Source: an uncultured Sphingobacteriales bacterium (GTDB taxonomy: Bacteria; Bacteroidota; Bacteroidia; Chitinophagales; Chitinophagaceae). From it: a stretch of 64,000 nt of DNA. The stretch lies in assembly GCA_937871285.1 (NCBI GenBank), contig CALMQS010000048.1, forward strand, positions 62,001-126,000, given 5' to 3'. The notes under the pieces were generated by a model. It was not told where the DNA came from, did no database searches, and saw only the letters and a list, made by a program, of their open reading frames with translations. The position numbers and the translations under genes were made by a program. Within the stretch, counting starts at the first letter, position 1. Every line of letters begins with the position of its first letter. Below, piece by piece: positions 1 to 8,367 of the stretch.

Positions 1-459
1 ATTACCCGGGTTTTCCCTGATCATCAGCATGGCATCGAGCAATGCATTTTCAAATGCCAGCCCCCGGTGCACATGGGTAATGTTGTATCCCCTGTTTTTA
101 TCCAGCAATCCCATTTGCGCCGCAATGGCATTGGGGGTGCTTTGTACAAAATTTCCCGGGGTGAGCATCCCTTCGTCATAAGCTATGATCTGGTTAAGGA
201 ATTTAATGCAGTCTTCCATGCCCCCGTTGGCCGTGCCTATAATAATCCCGTCTGTTGATTGTTGTTTGATGATGGGTATTGCAGCGCCTATGCCCATTCT
301 TACCGCTTTCCCCATCCTGCGTAAAATACCGGGCGGAATGCCATCATATACCGGTTCCTTTGCCTTTAATTTATTATCAGTGTTTTCCTGCAATGCTTCC
401 ACATCGGCATTTCTAAAAGTTTGCTGGGGCGATATGCAGGTATGGTGATGGATATACAT
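1..459 (-). CDS. Beta-ketoacyl synthase, chain-length-factor type (3' end outside window)
   Basis: The open frame starts at an ATG at 459 and runs off the left edge, giving 153 codons. The segment around GTANGGMEDC and TPGNFVQSTPNAIA is typical of the N-terminal thiolase-fold half of ketoacyl synthases in aryl polyene and flexirubin clusters. Where active synthases carry the TACSS nucleophile, this protein reads NITHVHRGLAFENALL with no cysteine, so it is probably the inactive chain-length-factor partner of the complete synthase next to it. It is last in the minus-strand run, 181 bp after that synthase, and the gap holds an AT-rich dispersed repeat. The C-terminal half is not visible, so the loss of activity is inferred from the fragment only. 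Confidence 0.75.
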   Translation of the reverse strand, partial: MYIHHHTCISPQQTFRNADVEALQENTDNKLKAKEPVYDGIPPGILRRMGKAVRMGIGAAIPIIKQQSTDGIIIGTANGGMEDCIKFLNQIIAYDEGMLTPGNFVQSTPNAIAAQMGLLDKNRGYNITHVHRGLAFENALLDAMLMIRENPGN

Positions 460-472
460 GGGAAGTAAAGTT

Positions 473-640
473 CGAATTAAAGAACCAAAAAACAAATCAC
501 AAGAAGCAAATAAAATTCAAATATTAAATCAAATCCGAAGCCTGAAATCCGAAATCCGAAACGAAAAATCCAGAACCCAAACGAATGTAACCATAAACCA
601 CAAATAACAAACTATAAACCCTAAACTCCCAATCCCTCTT
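473..640 (-). repeat. Dispersed AT-rich intergenic repeat, family A (reverse copy)
   Basis: The gap between the two ketoacyl synthases is filled by degenerate short units on the plus strand such as aaccaaaaaacaa, aaatccgaaatccgaaa and ataaaccacaaataacaaac. Read in reverse these match the repeat blocks at 12022-12300, 30820-31256 and 54419-54535. No open frame is present. Confidence 0.7.
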
Positions 641-1828
641 CTATACTTTCGAAAAGATGAGCGAAGTGCAATTACCCCCGAAACCAAATGAATTAGACAT
701 CACATGCTGCAATGACATTTGCCTGTAATGGGTTTCAGGTTTTAGGCCTGTGGCTGCTATTGCATTGCTGAAATGCAAACCGGGATATATTTCCTGGTAG
801 TAAAGGCTTAAAACACTAAATACTGCCTCCACAGCGCCTGCCGCTCCAAGCGTGTGACCTGTGTTGGCTTTGGTGGAAGCAAAGGGCGGAGGCGTACCAA
901 ATAAGCGCAGCATAGCCCGGCTTTCAACGGCGTCGTTATTTTCAGTAGCGGTACCGTGCGCATTGATAAAGCTGATGGCCGGCGCCGAAAGCCCGGCTTT
1001 TTCTAAAGCTTTTTGCATACACAAAAAAGGACCGTCTCCTTCGTCCGATAATGAGGAAGGATGAAACGCATCGTTGCTGTTGCCATAACCCGTTAATTCA
1101 GCGTATGTTTTTTTACCGGCAATATCTTCCTCTTTTTCCAATACCAGGAATGCAGCAGCTTCACCCAGGTTCAGCCCCTTCCTGTCCCTGTCGAACGGGG
1201 CGCATTTTTCAGGGGAAAGAATATGCAACGCGTTAAAGCCGTTGATCGTGAACTTAGCCAGGCTGTCGGTTCCGCCGGCGATCACGCACTTAGCCAAACC
1301 GTTTTTTAATAACCTTGCGCCATACATAATGGCATTAGAAGAAGAGGAACATGCGGTGTTGATGGTATTAATAATACCGCCCATCCGGTAACGCTTTTGC
1401 AGGTACAAATTAACGGAAGCGCAATCATAAGACGAAAGATACTCGGAGCCGTTCTCACTCCTGTTTGCATCATGGTATAGTTCATCCGTAAGGCACATGC
1501 CGCCTACCGTAGACCCGCCAATAAGCGCTGTATGCGGTGACGATAACTGTTGAGCCGAAAGACCCGCATCATCAGCCGCTTCTTTAAATGCATGTAAAGC
1601 CAGTGCGGAGCTGCGGGTAGTTCCTTTTTCATGGGCATGCAGCATATCTTTCAGCTCCTGGGTTCCCTTTTTTATTTCACCACAGGGTCTCAGCCCGGTA
1701 TACTTTGTGTTAAATAATGTTAGCGTGGAAATGCCGCTTTGCTTCCTGATCAGCGCTTCCCGGTTTTTTTGTACAGCATCCCCAATAGCGCTGATCATTC
1801 CCATTCCTGTTACAAAGATCCTGCTCAA
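641..1828 (-). CDS. Beta-ketoacyl-ACP synthase (KAS II/FabF-like)
   Basis: A 395-residue condensing enzyme of the FabF type that extends acyl chains on an acyl carrier protein by decarboxylative Claisen condensation. The active triad is visible: the nucleophile Cys160 in INTACSSSSNA, His291 in NAHGTATENND, and Lys320/His325 in TKANTGHTLGAAG. The glycine-rich end SNSFGFGGNC is also present. Length is near the usual 400-415. It lies 10 bp downstream of the acyl carrier protein gene and upstream of a synthase that lacks the cysteine, so the pair could act as a KS/CLF heterodimer building a polyene or dialkylresorcinol side chain. The ketosynthase identity is certain, the substrate is inferred from the cluster. 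Confidence 0.9.
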   Translation of the reverse strand: MSRIFVTGMGMISAIGDAVQKNREALIRKQSGISTLTLFNTKYTGLRPCGEIKKGTQELKDMLHAHEKGTTRSSALALHAFKEAADDAGLSAQQLSSPHTALIGGSTVGGMCLTDELYHDANRSENGSEYLSSYDCASVNLYLQKRYRMGGIINTINTACSSSSNAIMYGARLLKNGLAKCVIAGGTDSLAKFTINGFNALHILSPEKCAPFDRDRKGLNLGEAAAFLVLEKEEDIAGKKTYAELTGYGNSNDAFHPSSLSDEGDGPFLCMQKALEKAGLSAPAISFINAHGTATENNDAVESRAMLRLFGTPPPFASTKANTGHTLGAAGAVEAVFSVLSLYYQEIYPGLHFSNAIAATGLKPETHYRQMSLQHVMSNSFGFGGNCTSLIFSKV

Positions 1829-1838
1829 TAGAAAATTT

Positions 1839-2102
1839 TTATTTTGTTTGGTGCAGGATAATATAGTCTGCCATGGTATTGATATCTACCAGTATTTTCC
1901 GGCCTTCCTTAGGGTCTTGTATGGTAATGCCGTATTCGCGCGACAGTAATACGATCAGTTCAATAGAGTCAATAGAATCAAGTCCGAGCCCTTCGCCAAA
2001 TAAAGGCTCGTCATCTTTGATATCCGCTGGTTTTACGCTGGTAAGATTTAGAAATTGAATTATTTGTTCTTTGAGCTGTTGCTTTAATTGTTCCTTTTCC
2101 AT
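1839..2102 (-). CDS. Acyl carrier protein
   Basis: An 87-residue carrier protein. The phosphopantetheine attachment motif LDSIDSIEL places the modified serine at residue 43, in the usual position after helix I. The acidic helix II that docks partner enzymes follows. The C-terminal part (DPKEGRKILVDINTMADYI) is the typical third helix region. It sits between the ABC permease (11 bp away) and the ketoacyl synthase (10 bp away), so it is probably dedicated to this pigment-type pathway and is not the housekeeping AcpP, which would be expected beside fabF of primary metabolism. Confidence 0.92.
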   Translation of the reverse strand: MEKEQLKQQLKEQIIQFLNLTSVKPADIKDDEPLFGEGLGLDSIDSIELIVLLSREYGITIQDPKEGRKILVDINTMADYIILHQTK

Positions 2103-2113
2103 TGATGAAATTT

Positions 2114-3394
2114 TCAGATCAGATTTTTACGTTTTAACCCGTAAAACGCAATTATTTGCAATAATAATGTAATAACCAATAAAGGTATAATATTCATCCC
2201 AATATCCCGTAGCCTGCCGCCCTCCAGGAACAGTCCATAATAGGCTTCAAGGCACCAGTGCAGCGGCGATAACCTCATGATAAGCTGGAAGGATGGTGGC
2301 ATTACGAAGGAGGGTACTAATAGTCCGCCAATGGCAGCGAGCAATACAACAGATACTGCGCCAAAGCCGTTTGCCTGCTCCTGCGTGTTGGAAAAAACGC
2401 CAATGCAAATAGCGAAGCTCGCGGCGCACCAGCCGCAAATGAAGGTTACCAGCAATAAAGCGCCCTTGTCGGAGGGCAGGTTTAACGCGGGCAGGCCCAT
2501 TTGCGGAAATAGCCATATGCCAATAGAAAAAATAACGGCTGCCTGCAACATCGTTACCGCCACGTAAGTAATTTGTTTTGAAATGATAGCTAACCCAAAA
2601 TGAGTAGGCAAGGTGCGCAGCCGGATAATGCTGCCATTTAATTTTTCCCTTACCACGCTGCTACCGAGCGATATAACAATAAAGAACATGGCGAAGATCG
2701 TCCAGGCCGGAATATTGTGCTGCGTGGCATTGGGTATTTGACGGCTGTTGTTCTTTGAAACAGAAATTTCCGCTATGGGGGTTTGATTGGTAACGATCTG
2801 ATCCTCTAAGGAAACGGGGATGTCTTCTTCATTTACGGCATGGTATACGTCTTTTACGATATATTTGGTTTGGATAAATTGCAGGGTGCTGCGCAGCATG
2901 CCGTCAATGCTTTTCCGAAAAGATTGCTGCAATACGGGATGATAATACAGTTGAACAGGGGCTGCCTCATGCGGGGTTTGCTGTACCGAATCTTGTGGCG
3001 GTGCTATATTTTTTAAAGCTTCCGACGCTATATTTTTTGCTTTTTTTAAAACATCCTCTGAATAATTACCGGGGATAACAATGGCAACTAACGCGTTTTT
3101 GGTATTAATACGGTCTTTAAGCGCTTCTTCATTTTGAATATCCTCTACCTTTTTTATATCAAACATGCCCACTTTGGCTAATGCTGTTTCCAGTTCTCTG
3201 GCCGGTTCGCTGGTATCTTTATTAAAAAGGAGAATAGGTATTTTATTTTCATTGACCAGCTCAAAAGTGCTGTTTTGTACCGATGCTATTACAATGGCCA
3301 ATACAATGGGCATCAGGAACATCAGGGTCAGTCCCATTTTGTCGCGGGTTAAAATCCTGCAATCCTTTATTATCGTTGACCAGAGCTTAAACAA
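2114..3394 (-). CDS. ABC-2 type transporter permease
   Basis: A 426-residue membrane subunit of an ABC exporter. It has one N-terminal transmembrane helix (about residues 22-41), a large extracytoplasmic domain (about 42-230) and five more helices from IPAWTIFAMFFIVISLG to the C-terminus, the layout of ABC2_membrane_3 proteins. It follows an ABC ATPase on the same strand, which provides the nucleotide-binding half. In flexirubin-type clusters such transporters are thought to move the pigment or its precursor to the outer membrane, but no substrate can be read from the sequence. Confidence 0.87.
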   Translation of the reverse strand: MFKLWSTIIKDCRILTRDKMGLTLMFLMPIVLAIVIASVQNSTFELVNENKIPILLFNKDTSEPARELETALAKVGMFDIKKVEDIQNEEALKDRINTKNALVAIVIPGNYSEDVLKKAKNIASEALKNIAPPQDSVQQTPHEAAPVQLYYHPVLQQSFRKSIDGMLRSTLQFIQTKYIVKDVYHAVNEEDIPVSLEDQIVTNQTPIAEISVSKNNSRQIPNATQHNIPAWTIFAMFFIVISLGSSVVREKLNGSIIRLRTLPTHFGLAIISKQITYVAVTMLQAAVIFSIGIWLFPQMGLPALNLPSDKGALLLVTFICGWCAASFAICIGVFSNTQEQANGFGAVSVVLLAAIGGLLVPSFVMPPSFQLIMRLSPLHWCLEAYYGLFLEGGRLRDIGMNIIPLLVITLLLQIIAFYGLKRKNLI

Positions 3395-3584
3395 AAGAAT
3401 TTGAAATTTGAGATTTCAGATTTGAGATTATGCGGTTTATAGAGCGCTTATTAAAATCAGGCTTTGCTTCATTTTTATATTTCATAATGGATAACCTCTT
3501 CAGCATACTTCTCTTTTATTTATAATAACCACTTTTCAATTTGTTAATGATCTATAAGCCAGCCGCATTTCAAATTTAAAATCT

Positions 3585-4328
3585 TTAATCTCTATATTCC
3601 CTTCCCGTAAGGTTGAGGAACAATCCTTCCAGCCCATCCTGCTGATGTTCTTTTAATAATTGGTTTAGCGTATTACTAGCGATTATTCTTCCTTCATCTA
3701 TCATTGCTACTTTATTACACAGGTCTTCCGCCTCTTTCAACTGGTGCGATGTATATACTAGTGTAGTGCCCTTTTCGTTCAGTTCTTTCAGATAACGAAT
3801 AATGGCATGCCGCGTTTGCACATCCACACCCACCGTTGGCTCATCTAAGAATAATACAGGGGGCTCGTGCATAACCGCAATGGCAAGGTTTACCCTGCGT
3901 TTCATGCCGCCCGAAAATTTGTTTACCGGCTTGTTCCGTACATCCTGCAATTGCATAATGTTCAGCAGGTCATTTATTCTTTGCCCGATCTGCTGTTTGG
4001 TTAATCCTGCCCAGGCGCCGAAAAATTCCATATTCTCTGCCGGGCTCAGCTCATGATAAAAAGAGAAGTCCTGCGGCACAAAGCCAAATAAGGTATTAAC
4101 GCGTTTTTTATTGTTCTTTACTTCATGTCCCATCAGTTGAACAGATCCTGTTGTATAGGGCAACAGTCCGGTCATCAGGTTCATTAAAGTGGTTTTACCT
4201 GCCCCGTTGGGTCCAAAAATGCCAAAACGGTCGCCCTTTTCCACCTGCATACTGAATTGCCTTATTGCCTTATGGGTATTGCCTTTGTATGCAAAGCTCA
4301 GGTTTTCTATATGGATGGCGGAGGGCAT
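3585..4328 (-). CDS. ABC transporter ATP-binding protein
   Basis: A 247-residue ATPase. It has Walker A GPNGAGKTT, a Q-loop near FGFVPQD, the signature KFSGGMKRR, Walker B VLFLDEPTVGVD and the switch histidine in YTSHQ. An in-frame ORF extends upstream to 4577, but its first 83 codons are only the translation of a degenerate tandem repeat (repeated GYRVQ-like words), so the start is placed at the ATG at 4328, giving MPSAIHIENLSFAYKG, the normal beginning of the family. It pairs with the permease that follows after a 190-bp gap. Confidence 0.9.
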   Translation of the reverse strand: MPSAIHIENLSFAYKGNTHKAIRQFSMQVEKGDRFGIFGPNGAGKTTLMNLMTGLLPYTTGSVQLMGHEVKNNKKRVNTLFGFVPQDFSFYHELSPAENMEFFGAWAGLTKQQIGQRINDLLNIMQLQDVRNKPVNKFSGGMKRRVNLAIAVMHEPPVLFLDEPTVGVDVQTRHAIIRYLKELNEKGTTLVYTSHQLKEAEDLCNKVAMIDEGRIIASNTLNQLLKEHQQDGLEGLFLNLTGREYRD

Positions 4329-4330
4329 GG

Positions 4331-4582
4331 TTGAGGTATGGGGTATCAGGTATGGGATGTGAGGTATAGGGTATAGGGTATGAGGTGTAAGGTATAAGGT
4401 GTAAGGTATAAGGTGTGAAAGACTTTTGTTCGGCGATAGCGGTATGGTGCATGGTATAAACTTGTCCTGCACCCTGTGCCCAGCAACCAGTACCCTGCAA
4501 CTTGTAACTTGTACCCTGTACCCTGCAACTTGTAACTTGTACCCTGCACCCTGCACCCTGTACCCTGTAACTTGCACCCTGT
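4331..4582. repeat. Degenerate short tandem repeats in two opposing arms
   Basis: The gap upstream of the ABC ATPase is almost entirely repeats. From 4331 to about 4419 the plus strand is G-rich (ggtataggg, ggtataaggtgtaa). From about 4468 to 4582 it is C-rich (accctgcaacttgtaactt, gtaccctgcaccctg). The second arm resembles the reverse complement of the first, so the two could pair around a central stretch near 4420-4465. Shorter pieces of the C-rich word occur at 6145-6170 and 54580-54600. Confidence 0.75.
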
Positions 4583-4590
4583 ATGCTCCA

Positions 4591-5610
4591 TTAACGTAAT
4601 TTTTTTAGTGTGGCAGCCAAATCATTGAACGCCTCTTTTTCAAGCGCTGCTATTTCCAACAGGTGATCGCCCATTATATTGTAGTCGTGCTGTTCCGTAA
4701 GCCGGCCTTTATAAATGCCCGATGCCTGTATAGCCGCATCTCTCCACAGGTCGCCGGCTTTGGTAAACTGTTTTGATATATCCATCAATTCATCAACAGG
4801 GAAATAGGCATGCGCCTGCTGTAAAAACGCCGCATAAATAAAACGAAAGCCGCCGCCGCCTGTACCAATTTCTTCCTGCATCCGCACCAGTTGCGCCAGG
4901 TAGCTGCGCGATCTTTCCAGCCCCAGTGTATCACGCCATTTTTTTATTTTTTTGGCGGTATAGCGTATGCCGCTGATGCCGGCAATATTACCGGGTGCAT
5001 ATAGCATATGGCGTACATTTCTTTTGATGCCGGTAATAATCGCGTGTTTCATTTGCTCCTGCGTTACTGCTCCTGTTTTTTGTGGAAAATACAGTTGCCC
5101 GCGGGGAGCAAGCGGACCCCTGGCAAACCTAACCCGCTCCAGCTCATAGCTGTTCATGGTGGTGATGGTTTCCATAATGGGATCGCTGATGAGATAGTTG
5201 TCTCCTTCCTTTCCCACTACAATTAAGTTATGCGCGTTAAAATGGAAGCGGTATTCTTTTGGAAAATAAGGAAGATAAAAAACACCCACCTGGCAGGCAG
5301 CAGGGTGACCTTCCGCCAGCCGGTTGTCCAATGCCTGTTTCGCGTTTTCTTTAGAAGAGAATTTTTTACGCAGTATAGGAATTGCCAGCGATTTACAGGT
5401 ACGCTTAAAGATCATACCCGGCATGGTACGAAAGGAAATGGCAGGGCCGTCATTTACTTTCATGAAAGGGATATAAATAAAGAACAGCCCCGAACCGATG
5501 CCAAAAGCTAAAGGTTCCGTTATCTGATGTACCCCGTAATGCTGCAGCAGGCTCGTTGTTACCCCATTTTCGCAATGCGCCGCCTGCAGGTGCTTATACT
5601 CCGGTTTCAT
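4591..5610 (-). CDS. BtrH N-terminal domain / DUF4872 family protein
   Basis: A 339-residue protein whose first half matches the BtrH N-terminal domain (HCENGVTTSLLQHYG, a papain-like fold with a Cys at residue 13, and FHFNAHNLIVVGKEGDNYLISDP with a His) and whose second half resembles DUF4872. In butirosin biosynthesis BtrH transfers an acyl group from a carrier protein to the acceptor. Here it lies among an acyl carrier protein and ketosynthases, so acyl transfer from the carrier protein to an alcohol or phenol is a reasonable guess. It overlaps the upstream 137-residue gene by 17 bp, a sign of coupled translation. Confidence 0.75.
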   Translation of the reverse strand: MKPEYKHLQAAHCENGVTTSLLQHYGVHQITEPLAFGIGSGLFFIYIPFMKVNDGPAISFRTMPGMIFKRTCKSLAIPILRKKFSSKENAKQALDNRLAEGHPAACQVGVFYLPYFPKEYRFHFNAHNLIVVGKEGDNYLISDPIMETITTMNSYELERVRFARGPLAPRGQLYFPQKTGAVTQEQMKHAIITGIKRNVRHMLYAPGNIAGISGIRYTAKKIKKWRDTLGLERSRSYLAQLVRMQEEIGTGGGGFRFIYAAFLQQAHAYFPVDELMDISKQFTKAGDLWRDAAIQASGIYKGRLTEQHDYNIMGDHLLEIAALEKEAFNDLAATLKKLR

Positions 5611-6007
5611 TCCAGTTCACATTTTTTAATGCTTCAACCGTTACGTCAAAAGCGGTTGCGTATCGCTGCAATTTTTTAGCTGATAGTTTTTCAAAAACGC
5701 TGGGTTTTAAATGACGCTTTACCTGCCATTTCCAAAAACCGGTATAGGCCGACAGGATCTCTATATCCATCAGCTTTAGTTCCATGAAATATAACAGCGG
5801 GCTGGCTTCCTTATTCAGCACTTTTTGCCTGGCGCCGGCTACCTTTTTTTCAATGTCGCTCCAGGCAACATCTAATGCCTTTATTTTTACATCCCAGCCG
5901 GCACTCAGTTCTGTTACATACTTCCCATTTTCATCAACTGCATACGAAACTTCTTTCGTTACATTTTGCAAAGCACTGGGATCCTGGGGTATGTCTTCTT
6001 TTTTCAT
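5594..6007 (-). CDS. Hypothetical protein of the pigment-type cluster
   Basis: A 137-residue soluble, mostly helical protein without signal peptide. The ATG at 6007 (MKKEDIPQDPSAL) is preferred over one six codons upstream because it begins with a normal leader and keeps the overlap with the next gene unchanged. The C-terminal half (LELKLMDIEILSAYTGFWKWQVKRHLKP and a following EKLSAKKLQRYATAFDV) looks like a helical binding module. Its gene overlaps the BtrH-like gene by 17 bp, so the two products probably act together. I do not recognise a characterised family. Confidence 0.7.
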   Translation of the reverse strand: MKKEDIPQDPSALQNVTKEVSYAVDENGKYVTELSAGWDVKIKALDVAWSDIEKKVAGARQKVLNKEASPLLYFMELKLMDIEILSAYTGFWKWQVKRHLKPSVFEKLSAKKLQRYATAFDVTVEALKNVNWNETGV

Positions 6008-6045
6008 TGAGCAATTATTTTGCAATGCGAATTGTCCCGTGTCAG

Positions 6046-6180
6046 GTTTGGGCTATCAGCGATCAGCCTTCAGCCATTGGCAATCAGCCACGTCTCACGT
6101 CTCTCTTTTCACCTTTTCATCCCATCGTGAAACGATAAACCCGCACCCTGTAACCTGCAACTTGTAACTATCCCGATATG
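6046..6180. repeat. Intergenic degenerate repeats (family C words and the CCCTGTAAC word)
   Basis: This gap carries cagcgatcagccttcagcc, then cacgtctcacgtctctc, then a short copy of the accctgtaacctgcaacttg word also seen at 4468-4582. The first two words occur in inverted orientation at 50915-51000, and related words lie at 11011-11040. No coding potential was seen. Confidence 0.55.
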
Positions 6181-6226
6181 CTATTAGCCTCCCGCATTGC
6201 TTTCATTTCCACATTTCTCACATTCC

Positions 6227-7384
6227 TTAGCATACAGTCAATAAACCATACATATATGAAAAGCGTGAGCTTTCGGGAACCAGTAAAAGAATTTTATCGC
6301 CTTTTTTAAGCTTCCCGCTATGAAATAATTCATCAATCATCATATACACCGATGCCGCGCCTACGTTGCCCACGGTACTTAAGTTAACGAACCATTTTTC
6401 ATACGGAATACCGATGCCATTGTATTCTAACCGCTCATATATCTTGCTTTTAAAAAAGTTGCTGGACATATGGGGCAGAAAATAATCTATATCATCAGGC
6501 GTTAATCCCTTCTTCTCAAATAATTGTTTCAGCTTAATGCCACCCAGTGGAACGATGTGTTCGCTGAGCAGCTTTACATCCTGCTTAATGCTCATTACAG
6601 AATGCTCATTTATTTCATCCGGCGTATATTCTAAGAAACTTTTCAGGGTTCCGTCTTCGAGCTTTTCGCCGGCCATATACATGCAGGTTTCCATTTCCTG
6701 CGCGTAAGAAACGCCTTCCAGCCATTCGATGCGAAGCGTTAAGCCTTTTTCATTTTTTTTGTCTGATAATAAAAATGCCGATGCGCCGTCCGATAACATC
6801 CATCTTAAAAACTCTTTCTCAAAGCTGATATAAGGGTTTTCTTCCAGTTCGATCAGCTTCTGCACCTCATCTTCAAATTTCTCTGCACGCAGTGATGCCG
6901 ACATTCTTTCTGACCCGGTAGCCACAGCGGTTGTAAGCTCCCCTGTTTTGATGGCCATGTACGCATATTTAAGCGCATGCATACCCGCACAGCAAACACC
7001 GGAAGGTGAAACCACTTCTATAGCGCCGCTTTCCGGAAGCCAGCCATGAACCATTACCCCATGAGAGGGCATCAGTTGATCGGGAGAGGAGGTGCCGCAT
7101 GACAATAGTTGAACAGATTTTATATCATCCGGGGCGCCATTAAATAAAGACTTTACGGCCAGGGCCGCCATCTCTGCGTTAGTATGGGTTACCTTTCCTC
7201 CTTTTTCCAGTGCGTAGTACCTGTTGGTAATTCCATTATTGCGCAACACGATCCGCTTAGACTTGGACGGCTTGTTATTAATATAGCCCAGGTATTCCTC
7301 CATCTCATCATTTGAAACAGGGCTGTTGGGAAAAAAACTGGCTGTTCTTGTAATATAAACTTCGTTCAATGACATTTTCTTCAA
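6227..7384 (-). CDS. darB: 3-oxoacyl-ACP synthase III family protein, DarB-like
   Basis: A 385-residue KAS III-type ketosynthase. The nucleophile is in VVSPSGVCCAGMHA (Cys131 or 132), the histidine in YFLPHMSSNFF and the asparagine in NLSTVGNVGAAS. In dialkylresorcinol biosynthesis DarB joins a beta-ketoacyl thioester to an enoyl thioester to give a carboxylated cyclohexanedione, which DarA aromatises. The gene lies 62 bp after a DarA-like gene, which is the typical pair found in flexirubin clusters of Bacteroidota. The pair is strong support for a dialkylresorcinol-containing product. The exact chain lengths cannot be predicted. Confidence 0.82.
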   Translation of the reverse strand: MKKMSLNEVYITRTASFFPNSPVSNDEMEEYLGYINNKPSKSKRIVLRNNGITNRYYALEKGGKVTHTNAEMAALAVKSLFNGAPDDIKSVQLLSCGTSSPDQLMPSHGVMVHGWLPESGAIEVVSPSGVCCAGMHALKYAYMAIKTGELTTAVATGSERMSASLRAEKFEDEVQKLIELEENPYISFEKEFLRWMLSDGASAFLLSDKKNEKGLTLRIEWLEGVSYAQEMETCMYMAGEKLEDGTLKSFLEYTPDEINEHSVMSIKQDVKLLSEHIVPLGGIKLKQLFEKKGLTPDDIDYFLPHMSSNFFKSKIYERLEYNGIGIPYEKWFVNLSTVGNVGAASVYMMIDELFHSGKLKKGDKILLLVPESSRFSYMYGLLTVC

Positions 7385-7446
7385 GTATGAAATTCAAAAA
7401 TAGAATATTATCAAATACAATTAACAGTTATATCGTTGTCTGTCAA

Positions 7447-8355
7447 TTACTTCAGGGACACACCTGCATAATATTCTTTTTGTCGTTTTATCCGCTTACC
7501 CAGAAAGGGTTTAAAAAACAAAGCGTCAACCAGTAAAATAACAGGCGCCGCAATACAAAGAGCAATTAAAAGATAATATTTGAATGCAACAAGTAAGGCG
7601 CGTCTTTTTTTGCTGCCATTAATGATTTTCGACCATATCGAAAATATGCGACCTGCTTTTCGTTCAATGAACATCAGGTTGTATTTTACGTTTACCGCCT
7701 GTTGCTGCAGCAAGTGGGCCTGCAGATCGTGCCACTCATTTTTTTGTAAATGAGTGTTTACCGTTTGGCCAAACAAAGCGGCATTGGCAATGTCTTCATC
7801 CGATACGCCGGGTTTGGGGAATATCCCCCATTTCCTGTCTTTTTTGCCGGTAAGCATCCAGTAAAGGATCGTTACCAGGCTGATATAGTTATTATGCCGG
7901 TCTACCAGCGCAATGTTTCCCGCCAGGTTTGCACCGGCTTCTTTAAGCAGCTTTTTTACTTTCTCCTGGGCGTTGATCCACATATTCCTGCATCCGCTGA
8001 TCGTAACCACCGGCGTATTGTTAAGTATGGCTTTAAATAACCGATGCCGTAGCAATGAGCCGGCAGGAATGCTTGGCGATAAAAACCAGGGCTGATAACC
8101 CAGTATGATCAAGTCGTATTGTGCTTCTTTAAAAGTAAAGGGTTCCAGTGCTGTGGGAATGCCATCCACACTCTCCGGCATAGCGTCAAAAAACAGGGCG
8201 GACGTCCATGGAAAAGGAAACGGTTTGGCAGGGTAAATGCGCACTTTCTCTACGGTAATATCGGCAGCGGATGCCAGCGGCTTGGTAAAATGATCAATAA
8301 TACTTTCCATTTGGCCGGATTGCGTAAAATAAACGGCTAAAACTTTTTTACTCAT
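7447..8355 (-). CDS. darA: Dialkylresorcinol condensing enzyme, DarA-like
   Basis: A 302-residue protein starting with a flavodoxin-like fold (LAVYFTQSGQMESIIDHF, then YDLIILGYQPWFLSPSIP and TISGCRNMW), followed by a linker and a C-terminal hydrophobic helix (KYYLLIALCIAAPVILLVDALFF) that would anchor it to the membrane. DarA homologues aromatise the cyclohexanedione made by DarB to a dialkylresorcinol. It lies between an exported protein gene (12 bp) and darB (62 bp) on the same strand. Assignment rests on the family pattern and on the darB neighbour. Confidence 0.8.
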   Translation of the reverse strand: MSKKVLAVYFTQSGQMESIIDHFTKPLASAADITVEKVRIYPAKPFPFPWTSALFFDAMPESVDGIPTALEPFTFKEAQYDLIILGYQPWFLSPSIPAGSLLRHRLFKAILNNTPVVTISGCRNMWINAQEKVKKLLKEAGANLAGNIALVDRHNNYISLVTILYWMLTGKKDRKWGIFPKPGVSDEDIANAALFGQTVNTHLQKNEWHDLQAHLLQQQAVNVKYNLMFIERKAGRIFSIWSKIINGSKKRRALLVAFKYYLLIALCIAAPVILLVDALFFKPFLGKRIKRQKEYYAGVSLK

Positions 8356-8367
8356 ACTTGCCGGGGA

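Noticed and set aside
4329..4577. In-frame N-terminal extension of the ABC ATPase (83 codons)
   Set aside because: The residues are a translation of a degenerate tandem repeat (GYRVQ-like words). The conserved family start is at 4328.
5008..5226. Plus-strand frames inside the BtrH-like gene
   Set aside because: Shadow frames in a well-supported minus-strand gene.
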